Assembly: GCA_963920705.1 (NCBI GenBank)
Contig: OY987226.1
Span: 27,350,706-27,414,705, forward strand
Source: Odiellus spinosus
Lineage: Eukaryota; Arthropoda; Arachnida; Opiliones; Phalangiidae
Direction of reading: 5' to 3'
DNA length: 64,000 nucleotides
Shown: positions 39,961 through 54,398 of the stretch, in pieces
Layout: each line of letters starts with the position of its first letter
Numbering within the stretch: the stretch's first letter is position 1
The notes under the pieces: model-generated
Seen by the model: only the letters and a program-made list of their open reading frames with translations
The model's database searches: none
What the model was told of the DNA's origin: nothing
Made by a program: the position numbers and the translations under genes

Positions 39961-41829
39961 TATACTTGGGAATTTTGTAGATATATATTTGGGAGATTTG
40001 TGGATCTATATTTGTAAAATTTGTGGATCTATACTTGTGAAATTTGTGGATCTATACTAAGCAAATTTGTTCATCTATACCTGGGAAATCTGTAGATCTA
40101 TACTTGGGAAATTTGTGGATCTGTGCTTGGGAAATTTGTGGATCTATACTTGGGAAATCTGTAGATCTATACTTGGGAAATTTGAGGATCTATTCTTGGG
40201 AAATTTGTGGATATATATGCTTAGGAAATTTGTGGATCTATACTTGGGAAATTTGTAGATATATATTTGGGAAATTTGTGGATCTATACTTGGAGAATTT
40301 TTGGATCTAGACTTGGGAAATTTTTGGATCTATACTTGGAAATTTGTGGATCTATACTGGGAAATTTGTGGATCTATACTGGGAAATTTGTGGATCTATA
40401 CTTGGGAGATTTGTGGATCTATGCTTGGGGGAAATTTGTGGATCTATACTTGGGAAATTTGTGGATCTATACTTGGGAAATTTGTGGATTTATACTTAGC
40501 AAATTTGTTCATCTATATCTGGGAAATCTGTAGATCTATACTTGGGAAATTTGTTTATCTATACTTGGGAAATTTGTGGATCTATACTTGGGAAATCTGT
40601 AGATATATACTTGGGAAATTTGAGGATCTATTCTTGGGAAATTTGTGGATATATATGCTTGGGAAATTTGTGGATCTATGCTTGGGAAATTTGTAGATAT
40701 ATATTTGGGAAATTTGTGGATCTATACTTGGGAATATTGTAGATATATATTTGGGAGATTTGTGGATCTATGTTTGTAAAATTTGTGGATCTATACTTGG
40801 GAAATTTGTGGATATATACTTGGGAAATTTGTGGATCTATACTTGGGAAATTTGTTTATCTATACTTGGGAAATTTGTTCATCTATACTTGCGAAATTTG
40901 TGGATCTATACTTGGGAAATCTGTGGATCTATACTTGGGAAATCTGTGGATCTATACTTGGAGAATTTTTGGATCTATACTTGGCAAATTTGTGGATCTA
41001 TACTGGGGATATTTTTGGATCTATACTTGGGAAATATGTGGATCTATACTTGGGAAATATGTGGATCTATACTAGGGAAATTTGTGGATCCAAACTTTTA
41101 AATTTGTAGATATATATTTGGGAAATTTGTGGATCTATATTTGTAAAATTTGTGGATCTAGACTTGGGAAATTTGTGGATCTATACTTGGGAAATTTGTG
41201 GATCTATACTTGGAGAATTTTTGGATCTAGACTTGGGAAATTTGTGGATCTATACTTGGGAAATTTGTGGATCTATACTGGGTAAATTTTTGGATCTATA
41301 CTTGGGAAATATGTGGATCTATACTTGGGAAATATGTGGATCTATACTAGGGAAATTTGTGGATCTAAACTTGGGAAATTTGTAGATATATATTTGGGAG
41401 ATTTGTGGATCTATCTTTGTAAAATCTGTAGATCTATTCTTGGGAAATTTGAGGATCTATTCTTGGGAAATTTGTGGATCTATACTTGGGGAATTTTTGG
41501 ATCTATACTTGGGAAATTTGTGGATCTATACTGGGGATATTTTTGGATCTATACTTGGGAAATATGTGGATCTATACTTGGGAAATATGTGGATCTATAC
41601 TAGGGAAATTTGTGGATCTAAACTTTTAAATTTGTAGATATATATTTGGGAAATTTGTGGATCTATATTTGTAAAATTTGTGGATCTAGACTTGTTAAAT
41701 TTGTGGATCTATACTTGGGAAATTTGTGGATCTATACTTGGAGAATTTTTGGTTCTAGACTTGGGAAATTTGTGGATCTATACTTGGGAAATTTGTGGAT
41801 CTATACTGGGGAAATTTTTGGATCTATAC
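39961..41829 (+). repeat. Class B block with CTAAGCAAATTT and GGGGATATTT units
   Basis: Marked by CTATACTAAGCAAATTTGTTC (about 40,053), GGATCTGTGCTTGGG, a GGATATATATGCTTAGG unit, CTTGCGAAATTTG (about 40,889), CTGGGGATATTT and the shortened AAACTTTTAAATTTG unit. It recurs at about 56,640-58,470 (+16,664 to +16,687 bp) and at 62,970 to the window end (+23,013 bp). The right window edge corresponds to about 40,987. Confidence 0.82.
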
Positions 41830-44800
41830 TTGGGAAATTTGTGGATCTATACTTGGGAAATTTGTGGATCTATACTTGGGAAATTTGTGGATCTATTCTT
41901 GGGAAATTTGTGGATCTATACTGGGAAATTTGTGGATCTATACTTGGGAAATTTGTGGATCTATACTTGGGAAATTTGTGGATCTATACTTAACAAATTT
42001 GTTCATCTATACTTGGGAAATCTGTAGATCTATACTTGGGAAATTTGTGGATCTATACTTGGGAAATTTGTTGATCTATACTTGGGAAATCTGTAGATCT
42101 ATACTTGGGAAATTTGAGGATCTATTCTTGGGAAATTTGTGGATATATATGCTTGGGTAATTTGTGGATCTATACTTGGGAAATTTGTAGATATATATTT
42201 GGGAAATTTGTGGATCTATACTTGGGAAATATGTGGATCTATACTAGGGAAATATGTGGATCTAAACTAGGGAAATTTGTAGATATATATTTGGGAGATT
42301 TGTGGATCTATGTTTGTAAAATTTGTGGATCTATACTTGGGAAATTTGTGGATATATACTTGGGAAATTTGTGGATCTATACTTGGGAAATTTGTGGATC
42401 TATACTTGGTAATTTCTTGACATATATATGGGAAATTTGTGGATCTATACTTGGGAAATATGTGGATCTATACTAGGGAAATTTGTGGATCTATAATTGA
42501 GAAATTTGTGGATCTAAATTTGGGAAAATGTAGATTTATTCTTGGGAAATTGTGGATCTATACTTGGGAAATTTGTGGATATATACTTGGGAAATTTGTG
42601 GATCTATTCTTGGGAAATTTGTGGATCTAATCTTGGGAAATTTGTGGATCTATACTGGGAAATTTGAGGATCTATACTTGTGAAATTTGTGGATCTATAC
42701 TGGGAAATTTGTGGATCTATACTTGGGAAATTTGTGGATCTATACTTGGGAAATTTGTGGATCTATACTTGGGAAATTTGTGGATCTATACTTAGCAAAT
42801 TTGTTCATCTATACCTGGGAAATCTGTAGATCTATACTTGGGAAATTTGTGGATCTATACTTGGGAAATTTGTGGATCTATACTTGGGAAATTTGTGGAT
42901 CTATACTTGGGAAATCTGTAGATCTATACTTGGGAAATTTGAGGATCTATTCTTGGGAAATTTGTGGATATATATGCTTGGGAAATTTGTGGATCTATAT
43001 TTGTAAAATTTGTGGATCTAGACTTAGGAAATTTGTGGATCTAAACTTGGGAAATTTGTGGATCCATACTTGGAGAATTTTTGGATCTAGACATGGGAAA
43101 TTTGTGGATCTATACTTGGGAAATTTGTGGATCTATTGGGAAATTTGTGGATATATACTTGGGAAATTTGCGGATCTATACTTGGGAAATATGTGGATCT
43201 ATACTTGGGAAATATGTGGATCTATACTAGGGAAATTTGTGGATCTAAACTTTGGAAATTTGTAGATATATATTTGGGAGATTTGTGGATCTATACTTGG
43301 GAAATTTGTGTATCTATACTTGGGAAATTTGTGTATATATACTTGGGAAATTTGTGGATCTATACTTGGGAAATTTGTTTATCTATACTTGGGAAATTTG
43401 TGGATCTATACTTGGGAAATCTTATATCTATACTTGGGAAATTTGTCGATCTAAACTTGGGAAGTTTGTGGATCTATTGGGAAATTTGTTGTTATATACT
43501 TGGGAAATTTGTGGATCTATACTTGGGAAATTTGTGGGTCTATACTTGGGAAATTTGTGGATCTATTCTTGGGAAATTTGTGGATCTATACTTGTGAAAT
43601 TTGTGGATCTATACTAAGCAAATTTGTTCATCTATACCTGGGAAATCTGTAGATCTATACTTGGGAAATTTGTGGATCTGTGCTTGGGAAATTTGTGGAT
43701 CTATACTTGGGAAATCTGTAGATCTATACTTGGGAAATTTGAGGATCTATTCTTGGGAAATTTGTGGATATATATGCTTAGGAAATTTGTGGATCTATAC
43801 TTGGGAAATTTGTAGATATATATTTGGGAAATTTGTGGATCTATACTTGGAGAATTTTTGGATCTAGACTTGGGAAATTTTTGGATCTATACTTGGAAAT
43901 TTGTGGATCTATACTGGGAAATTTGTGGATCTATACTGGGAAATTTGTGGATCTATACTTGGGAGATTTGTGGATCTATGCTTGGGGGAAATTTGTGGAT
44001 CTATACTTGGGAAATTTGTGGATCTATACTTGGGAAATTTGTGGATTTATACTTAGCAAATTTGTTCATCTATATCTGGGAAATCTGTAGATCTATACTT
44101 GGGAAATTTGTTTATCTATACTTGGGAAATTTGTGGATCTATACTTGGGAAATCTGTAGATATATACTTGGGAAATTTGAGGATCTATTCTTGGGAAATT
44201 TGTGGATATATATGCTTGGGAAATTTGTGGATCTATGCTTGGGAAATTTGTAGATATATATTTGGGAAATTTGTGGATCTATACTTGGGAATTTTGTAGA
44301 TATATATTTGGGAGATTTGTGGATCTATGTTTGTAAAATTTGTGGATCTATACTTGGGAAATTTGTGGATCTATACTTGGGAAATCTGTAGATCTTTACT
44401 TGGGAAATTTGTGGATCTATACTTGGGAAATCTGTAGATCTATACTTGGGAAATTTGTCGACCTATACTTGGGAAATTTGTCGATCTATACTTTGGAAGT
44501 TTTTGGATCTATTCTTGGGAAATTTGTGGATATATATTTGGTAAATTTGTGGATCGATACTTGGGAAATTTGTGGATCAACACTTGGGAAATTTGTGGAT
44601 CTATACTTTGGAAATTTGTGAATCTATACATGGCAAATTTGTGGATCTATACTTGGGAAATTTGTGGATCTATACTTGGGAAATCTTATATCTATACTTG
44701 GGAAATTTGTCGATCTAAACTTGGGAAGTTTGTGGATCTATTGGGAAATTTGTGGTTATATACTTGGGAAATTTGTGGATCTATACTTGGGAAATTTGTG

Positions 44801-44899
44801 GATCTACCCTTGGGAAATTTGTGGATCTATACTTGGTAATTTCTTGACATATATTTGGGAAATTTGTGGATCTATACTTGGGAAATTTGTGGATCTATA
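41830..44899 (+). repeat. About 3.1-kb tandem duplication, copy 1
   Basis: Repeated at +3,070 bp, then +3,093, +3,162 and +3,185 bp; the steps of 23, 69 and 23 bp are 1, 3 and 1 units. It includes AACAAATTTGTT (41,992-42,003), a GTTGATC unit (about 42,070), the CTAAGCAAATTT block (about 43,612) and GTCGAC (44,457-44,462). Confidence 0.85.
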
Positions 44900-47800
44900 C
44901 TGGGAAATTTGTGGATCTATACTTGGGAAATTTGTGGATCTATACTTGGGAAATTTGTGGATCTATTCTTGGGAAATTTGTGGATCTATACTGGGAAATT
45001 TGTGGATCTATACTTGGGAAATTTGTGGATCTATACTTGGGAAATTTGTGGATCTATACTTAACAAATTTGTTCATCTATACTTGGGAAATCTGTAGATC
45101 TATACTTGGGAAATTTGTGGATCTATACTTGGGAAATTTGTTGATCTATACTTGGGAAATCTGTAGATCTATACTTGGGAAATTTGAGGATCTATTCTTG
45201 GGAAATTTGTGGATATATATGCTTGGGTAATTTGTGGATCTATACTTGGGAAATTTGTAGATATATATTTGGGAAATTTGTGGATCTATACTTGGGAAAT
45301 ATGTGGATCTATACTAGGGAAATATGTGGATCTAAACTAGGGAAATTTGTAGATATATATTTGGGAGATTTGTGGATCTATGTTTGTAAAATTTGTGGAT
45401 CTATACTTGGGAAATTTGTGGATATATACTTGGGAAATTTGTGGATCTATACTTGGGAAATTTGTGGATCTATACTTGGTAATTTCTTGACATATATATG
45501 GGAAATTTGTGGATCTATACTTGGGAAATATGTGGATCTATACTAGGGAAATTTGTGGATCTATAATTGAGAAATTTGTGGATCTAAATTTGGGAAAATG
45601 TAGATTTATTCTTGGGAAATTGTGGATCTATACTTGGGAAATTTGTGGATATATACTTGGGAAATTTGTGGATCTATTCTTGGGAAATTTGTGGATCTAA
45701 TCTTGGGAAATTTGTGGATCTAATCTTGGGAAATTTGTGGATCTATACTGGGAAATTTGAGGATCTATACTTGTGAAATTTGTGGATCTATACTGGGAAA
45801 TTTGTGGATCTATACTTGGGAAATTTGTGGATCTATACTTGGGAAATTTGTGGATCTATACTTGGGAAATTTGTGGATCTATACTTAGCAAATTTGTTCA
45901 TCTATACCTGGGAAATCTGTAGATCTATACTTGGGAAATTTGTGGATCTATACTTGGGAAATTTGTGGATCTATACTTGGGAAATTTGTGGATCTATACT
46001 TGGGAAATCTGTAGATCTATACTTGGGAAATTTGAGGATCTATTCTTGGGAAATTTGTGGATATATATGCTTGGGAAATTTGTGGATCTATATTTGTAAA
46101 ATTTGTGGATCTAGACTTAGGAAATTTGTGGATCTAAACTTGGGAAATTTGTGGATCCATACTTGGAGAATTTTTGGATCTAGACATGGGAAATTTGTGG
46201 ATCTATACTTGGGAAATTTGTGGATCTATTGGGAAATTTGTGGATATATACTTGGGAAATTTGCGGATCTATACTTGGGAAATATGTGGATCTATACTTG
46301 GGAAATATGTGGATCTATACTAGGGAAATTTGTGGATCTAAACTTTGGAAATTTGTAGATATATATTTGGGAGATTTGTGGATCTATACTTGGGAAATTT
46401 GTGTATCTATACTTGGGAAATTTGTGTATATATACTTGGGAAATTTGTGGATCTATACTTGGGAAATTTGTTTATCTATACTTGGGAAATTTGTGGATCT
46501 ATACTTGGGAAATCTTATATCTATACTTGGGAAATTTGTCGATCTAAACTTGGGAAGTTTGTGGATCTATTGGGAAATTTGTTGTTATATACTTGGGAAA
46601 TTTGTGGATCTATACTTGGGAAATTTGTGGGTCTATACTTGGGAAATTTGTGGATCTATTCTTGGGAAATTTGTGGATCTATACTTGGGAATTTTGTAGA
46701 TATATATTTGGGAGATTTGTGGATCTATATTTGTAAAATTTGTGGATCTATACTTGTGAAATTTGTGGATCTATACTAAGCAAATTTGTTCATCTATACC
46801 TGGGAAATCTGTAGATCTATACTTGGGAAATTTGTGGATCTGTGCTTGGGAAATTTGTGGATCTATACTTGGGAAATCTGTAGATCTATACTTGGGAAAT
46901 TTGAGGATCTATTCTTGGGAAATTTGTGGATATATATGCTTAGGAAATTTGTGGATCTATACTTGGGAAATTTGTAGATATATATTTGGGAAATTTGTGG
47001 ATCTATACTTGGAGAATTTTTGGATCTAGACTTGGGAAATTTTTGGATCTATACTTGGAAATTTGTGGATCTATACTGGGAAATTTGTGGATCTATACTG
47101 GGAAATTTGTGGATCTATACTTGGGAGATTTGTGGATCTATGCTTGGGGGAAATTTGTGGATCTATACTTGGGAAATTTGTGGATCTATACTTGGGAAAT
47201 TTGTGGATTTATACTTAGCAAATTTGTTCATCTATATCTGGGAAATCTGTAGATCTATACTTGGGAAATTTGTTTATCTATACTTGGGAAATTTGTGGAT
47301 CTATACTTGGGAAATCTGTAGATATATACTTGGGAAATTTGAGGATCTATTCTTGGGAAATTTGTGGATATATATGCTTGGGAAATTTGTGGATCTATGC
47401 TTGGGAAATTTGTAGATATATATTTGGGAAATTTGTGGATCTATACTTGGGAATTTTGTAGATATATATTTGGGAGATTTGTGGATCTATGTTTGTAAAA
47501 TTTGTGGATCTATACTTGGGAAATTTGTGGATCTATACTTGGGAAATCTGTAGATCTTTACTTGGGAAATTTGTGGATCTATACTTGGGAAATCTGTAGA
47601 TCTATACTTGGGAAATTTGTCGACCTATACTTGGGAAATTTGTCGATCTATACTTTGGAAGTTTTTGGATCTATTCTTGGGAAATTTGTGGATATATATT
47701 TGGTAAATTTGTGGATCGATACTTGGGAAATTTGTGGATCAACACTTGGGAAATTTGTGGATCTATACTTGGGAAATTTGTGGATCTATACTTTGGAAAT

Positions 47801-48045
47801 TTGTGAATCTATACATGGCAAATTTGTGGATCTATACTTGGGAAATTTGTGGATCTATACTTGGGAAATCTTATATCTATACTTGGGAAATTTGTCGATC
47901 TAAACTTGGGAAGTTTGTGGATCTATTGGGAAATTTGTGGTTATATACTTGGGAAATTTGTGGATCTATACTTGGGAAATTTGTGGATCTACCCTTGGGA
48001 AATTTGTGGATCTATACTTGGTAATTTCTTGACATATATTTGGGA
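44900..48045 (+). repeat. About 3.1-kb tandem duplication, copy 2
   Basis: Second copy, with AACAAATTTGTT (45,062-45,073), GTTGATC (about 45,140), the CTAAGCAAATTT block (about 46,774) and GTCGAC (47,619-47,624). It has an extra GGATCTAATCTTGGG unit near 45,720 and three extra units near 46,683-46,752 (GGGAATTTTGTAG onwards). Confidence 0.85.
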
Positions 48046-50999
48046 AATTTGTGGATCTATACTTGGGAATTTTGTGGATCTATACTTGTAAACTGTAGAT
48101 CTATACTTGCGACATTTGTGGATCTATACTTGGGAAATTTGTGGATCTATTCTTGGGAAATTTGTGGATCTATTCTTGGGAAATTTGTGGATCTATACTT
48201 GGGAAATTTGTGGATCTATACTTGGGAAATTTTTGGATCTATACTTGGGAGATTTGTGGATCTATACTTGGGAAATTTGTGGATCTATACTTGGGAAATT
48301 TGTGGATCTATACTTGGGAGATTTGTGGATCTATACTTGGGAAATTTGTGGTTCTATACTTTGGAAATATGTGGATCTATACTAGGGAAATTTGTGGATC
48401 TAAACCTGGGAAATTTGTAGATATATATTTGGGAGATTTGTGGATCTATGTTTGTAAAATTTGTGGATCTATACTTGGGAAATTTATGGATATATACTTG
48501 GGAAATTTGTTTATCTATACTTGGGAAATTTGTGGATCTATACTTGGGAAATCTTTAGATCTCTACTTGGAAAATTTGTCGATCTATACTTGGGAAGTTT
48601 GTGGATCTATACTTGGGAAGTTTGTGGATCTATACTTGGGAAATTTGTGGATCTATACTTGGTAATTTCTTGACATATATATTGGAAATTTGTGGATCTA
48701 TACTTGGGAATTTTGTGGATCTATACTTGTAAACTGTAGATCTATACTTGGGACATTTGTGGATCTATATTTGGGAAATTTGTGGATCTATACTTGGGAA
48801 ATTTGTGGATCTATTCTTGGGAAATTTGTGGATCTATTCTTGGGAAATTTGTGGATCTATACTGGGAAATTTGTGGATCTATACTTGGGAAATTTTTGGA
48901 TCTATACTTGGGAGATTTTTGGATCTAGACTTGGGAAATTTGTGGATCTATACTTGGGAAATTTGTGGATCTATACTTGGGAGATTTGTGGATCTATACT
49001 TGGGAAATTTGTGGTTCTATACTTTGGAAATATGTGGATCTATACTAGGGAAATTTGTGGATCTAAACCTGGGAAATTTGTAGATATATATTTGGGAGAT
49101 TTGTGGATCTATGTTTGTAAAATTTGTGGATCTATACTTGGGAAATTTATGGATATATACTTGGGAAATTTGTGGATCTATACTTGGGAAATTTGTGGAT
49201 CTATACTTGGGAGATTTGTGGATCTATGCTTGGGAAATTTGTGGTTCTATACTTGGGGGAAATTTGTGGTTCTATACTTGTGTAATTTGTGGATATATAC
49301 TTGGGAAATTTGTGGATCTATAATTGGGAAATTTGTGGATCTATACTTAGCAAATTTGTTCATCTATACCTGGGAAAACTGTAGATCTATACTTGGGAAA
49401 TTTGTGGATCTATACTTGGGAAATTTGTGGATCTATACTTGGGAAATTTGTGGATCTATACTTGGGAAATCTGTAGATCTATACTTGGGAAATTTGAGGA
49501 TCTATTCTTGGGAAATTTGTGGATCTATACTTGGGAAATTTGTGGATCTATACTGGGAAATTTGTGGATCTATACTTGGGAAATTTGTGGATCTATACTT
49601 GGGAAATTTGTGGATCTATTCTTGGGAAATTTGTGGATCTATACTGGGAAATTTGTGGATCTATACTTGGGAAATTTGTGGATCTATACTTGGGAAATTT
49701 GTGGATCTATACTTAACAAATTTGTTCATCTATACTTGGGAAATCTGTAGATCTATACTTGGGAAATTTGTGGATCTATACTTGGGAAATTTGTGGATCT
49801 ATACTTGGGAAATCTGTAGATCTATACTTGGGAAATTTGAGGATCTATTCTTGGGAAATTTGTGGATATATATGCTTGGGTAATTTGTGGATCTATACTT
49901 GGGAAATTTGTAGATATATATTTGGGAAATTTGTGGATCTATACTTGGGAAATATGTGGATCTATACTAGGGAAATATGTGGATCTAAACTAGGGAAATT
50001 TGTAGATATATATTTGGGAGATTTGTGGATCTATGTTTGTAAAATTTGTGGATCTATACTTGGGAAATTTGTGGATATATACTTGGGAAATTTGTGGATC
50101 TATACTTTGAGAATTTTTGGATCTAGACATGGGAAGTTTTTGGATCTATTCTTGGGAAATTTGTGGATATATATTTGGTAAATTTGTGGATCTATACTTG
50201 GGAAATTTGTGGATCAACACTTGGGAAATTTGTGGATCTATACTTGGGAAATTTGTGGATCTATACTTTGGAAATTTGTGAATCTATACATGGCAAATTT
50301 GTGGATCTATACTTGGGAAATTTGTGGATCTATACTTGGGAAATCTTATATCTATACTTGGGAAATTTGTCGATCTAAACTTGGGAAGTTTGTGGATCTA
50401 TTGGGAAATTTGTGGTTATATACTTGGGAAATTTGTGGATCTATACTTGGGAAATTTGTGGATCTACCCTTGGGAAATTTGTGGATCTATACTTGGTAAT
50501 TTCTTGACATATATTTGGGAAATTTGTGGATCTATACTTGGGAATTTTGTGGATCTATACTTGTAAACTGTAGATCTATACTTGCGACATTTGTGGATCT
50601 ATACTTGGGAAATTTGTGGATCTATTCTTGGGAAATTTGTGGATCTATTCTTGGAAATTTGTGGATCTATACTTGGGAAATTTGTGGATCTATACTTGGG
50701 AAATTTGTGGATCTATACTTGGGAAATTTTTGGATCTATACTTGGGAGATTTGTGGATCTATACTTGGGAAATTTGTGGATCTATACATGGAGAATTTTT
50801 GGATCTAGACTTGGGAAATTTGTGGATCTATACTTGGGAAATTTGTGGATCTATACTTGGGAGATTTGTGGATCTATACTTGGGAAATTTGTGGTTCTAT
50901 ACTTTGGAAATATGTGGATCTATACTAGGGAAATTTGTGGATCTAAACCTGGGAAATTTGTAGATATATATTTGGGAGATTTGTGGATCTATGTTTGTA
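48046..50999 (+). repeat. Class B mosaic block with an 8-unit deletion
   Basis: To about 49,160 it follows 30,600-31,740. From about 49,160 it follows 51,400-52,370 at +2,244 bp. At 50,128-50,137 the GGATCTAGACATGGG unit jumps directly into AAGTTTTTGG, and the offset becomes +2,428 bp. The missing 184 bp is exactly eight units and includes the GTCGAC-bearing unit. The longest open frame of the window (397 codons, 48,690-49,883) lies here. It starts at TTG and is only the repeat read through. Confidence 0.8.
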
Positions 51000-53900
51000 A
51001 AATTTGTGGATCTATACTTGGGAAATTTATGGATATATACTTGGGAAATTTGTTTATCTATACTTGGGAAATTTGTGGATCTATACTTGGGAAATCTTTA
51101 GATCTATACTTGGAAAATTTGTCGATCTATACTTGGGAAGTTTGTGGATCTATACTTGGGAAGTTTGTGGATCTATACTTGGGAAATTTGTGGATCTATA
51201 CTTGGTAATTTCTTGACATATATATTGGAAATTTGTGGATCTATACTTGGGAATTTTGTGGATCTATACTTGTAAACTGTAGATCTATACTTGGGACATT
51301 TGTGGATCTATATTTGGGAAATTTGTGGATCTATACTTGGGAAATTTGTGGATCTATTCTTGGGAAATTTGTGGATCTATTCTTGGGAAATTTGTGGATC
51401 TATACTGGGAAATTTGTGGATCTATACTTGGGAAATTTGTGGATCTATACTTGGGAGATTTGTGGATCTATGCTTGGGAAATTTGTGGTTCTATACTTGG
51501 GGGAAATTTGTGGTTCTATACTTGTGTAATTTGTGGATATATACTTGGGAAATTTGTGGATCTATAATTGGGAAATTTGTGGATCTATACTTAGCAAATT
51601 TGTTCATCTATACCTGGGAAATCTGTAGATCTATACTTGGGAAATTTGTGGATCTATACTTGGGAAATTTGTGGATCTATACTTGGGAAATTTGTGGATC
51701 TATACTTGGGAAATCTGTAGATCTATACTTGGGAAATTTGAGGATCTATTCTTGGGAAATTTGTGGATCTATACTTGGGAAATTTGTGGATCTATACTGG
51801 GAAATTTGTGGATCTATACTTGGGAAATTTGTGGATCTATACTTGGGAAATTTGTGGATCTATTCTTGGGAAATTTGTGGATCTATACTGGGAAATTTGT
51901 GGATCTATACTTGGGAAATTTGTGGATCTATACTTGGGAAATTTGTGGATCTATACTTAACAAATTTGTTCATCTATACTTGGGAAATCTGTAGATCTAT
52001 ACTTGGGAAATTTGTGGATCTATACTTGGGAAATTTGTGGATCTATACTTGGGAAATCTGTAGATCTATACTTGGGAAATTTGAGGATCTATTCTTGGGA
52101 AATTTGTGGATATATATGCTTGGGTAATTTGTGGATCTATACTTGGGAAATTTGTAGATATATATTTGGGAAATTTGTGGATCTATACTTGGGAAATATG
52201 TGGATCTATACTAGGGAAATATGTGGATCTAAACTAGGAAAATTTGTAGATATATATTTGGGAGATTTGTGGATCTATGTTTGTAAAATTTGTGGATCTA
52301 TACTTGGGAAATTTGTGGATATATACTTGGGAAATTTGTGGATCTATACTTTGAGAATTTTTGGATCTAGACATGGGAAATTTGTGGATCTATACTTGGG
52401 AAATTTGTGGATCTATACTTGGGAAATTTGTGGATCTATACTTGGGAAATCTGTAGATCTTTACTTGGGAAATTTGTGGATCTATACTTGGGAAATCTGT
52501 AGATCTATACTTGGGAAATTTGTCGACCTATACTTGGGAAATTTGTCGATCTATACTTTGGAAGTTTTTGGATCTATTCTTGGGAAATTTGTGGATATAT
52601 ATTTGGTAAATTTGTGGATCTATACTTGGGAAATTTGTGGATCAACACTTGGGAAATTTGTGGATCTATACTTTGGAAATTTGTGAATCTATACATGGCA
52701 AATTTGTGGATCTATACTTGGGAAATTTGTGGATCTATACTTGGGAAATCTTATATCTATACTTGGGAAATTTGTCGATCTAAACTTGGGAAGTTTGTGG
52801 ATCTATTGGGAAATTTGTGGTTATATACTTGGGAAATTTGTGGATCTATACTTGGGAAATTTGTGGATCTACCCTTGGGAAATTTGTGGATCTATACTTG
52901 GTAATTTCTTGACATATATTTGGGAAATTTGTGGATCTATACTTGGGAATTTTGTGGATCTATACTTGTAAACTGTAGATCTATACTTGCGACATTTGTG
53001 GATCTATACTTGGGAAATTTGTGGATCTATTCTTGGGAAATTTGTGGATCTATTCTTGGGAAATTTGTGGATCTATACTTGGGAAATTTGTGGATCTATA
53101 CTTGGGAAATTTGTGGATCTATACTTGGGAAATTTTTGGATCTATACTTGGGAGATTTGTGGATCTATACTTGGGAAATTTGTGGATCTATACATGGAGA
53201 ATTTTTGGATCTAGACTTGGGAAATTTGTGGATCTATACTTGGGAAATTTGTGGATCTATACTTGGGAGATTTGTGGATCTATACTTGGGAAATTTGTGG
53301 TTCTATACTTTGGAAATATGTGGATCTATACTAGGGAAATTTGTGGATCTAAACCTGGGAAATTTGTAGATATATATTTGGGAGATTTGTGGATCTATGT
53401 TTGTAAAATTTGTGGATCTATACTTGGGAAATTTATGGATATATACTTGGGAAATTTGTTTATCTATACTTGGGAAATTTGTGGATCTATACTTGGGAAA
53501 TCTTTAGATCTATACTTGGAAAATTTGTCGATCTATACTTGGGAAGTTTGTGGATCTATACTTGGGAAGTTTGTGGATCTATACTTGGGAAGTTTGTGGA
53601 TCTATACTTGGGAAATTTGTGGATCTATACTTGGTAATTTCTTGACATATATATTGGAAATTTGTGGATCTATACTTGGGAATTTTGTGGATCTATACTT
53701 GTAAACTGTAGATCTATACTTGGGACATTTGTGGATCTATATTTGGGAAATTTGTGGATCTATACTTGGGAAATTTGTGGATCTATTCTTGGGAAATTTG
53801 TGGATCTATTCTTGGGAAATTTGTGGATCTATACTGGGAAATTTGTGGATCTATACTTGGGAAATTTGTGGATCTATACTTGGGAGATTTGTGGATCTAT

Positions 53901-54398
53901 GCTTGGGAAATTTGTGGTTCTATACTTGGGGGAAATTTGTGGTTCTATACTTGTGTAATTTGTGGATATATACTTGGGAAATTTGTGGATCTATAATTGG
54001 GAAATTTGTGGATCTATACTTAGCAAATTTGTTCATCTATACCTGGGAAATCTGTAGATCTATACTTGGGAAATTTGTGGATCTATACTTGGGAAATTTG
54101 TGGATCTATATTTGGGAAATTTGTGGATCTATACTTGGGAAATCTGTAGATCTATACTTGGGAAATTTGAGGATCTATTCTTGGGAAATTTGTGGATCTA
54201 TACTTGGGAAATTTGTGGATCTATACTGGGAAATTTGTGGATCTATACTTGGGAAATTTGTGGATCTATACTTGGGAAATTTGTGGATCTATTCTTGGGA
54301 AATTTGTGGATCTATACTTGGGAAATTTGTGGATCTATACTTGGGAAATTTGTGGATCTATACTTGGGAAATTTGTGGATCTATACTTAACAAATTTG
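51000..54398 (+). repeat. Class B 3.4-kb block (partner 31,703-35,104)
   Basis: Matches 31,703-35,104 at -19,297 to -19,320 bp. It contains TTGACATATATATTGG (about 51,211 and 53,639), AACAAATTTGTT (51,959-51,970 and 54,389-54,400), GTCGAC (52,522-52,527), and GGATCTACCC before TTGACATATATTTGGG (about 52,907). The partners part at about 54,400, where this one continues into AAATCTGTAGATC and the other into GGGAAGTTTGTGG. Confidence 0.82.

Noticed and set aside
48690..49883. 397-codon open frame on the + strand
   Set aside because: It starts at TTG, has no feature except the 23-residue cycle, and the other two + frames are also open nearby. The repeat has no stop in its consensus on this strand.
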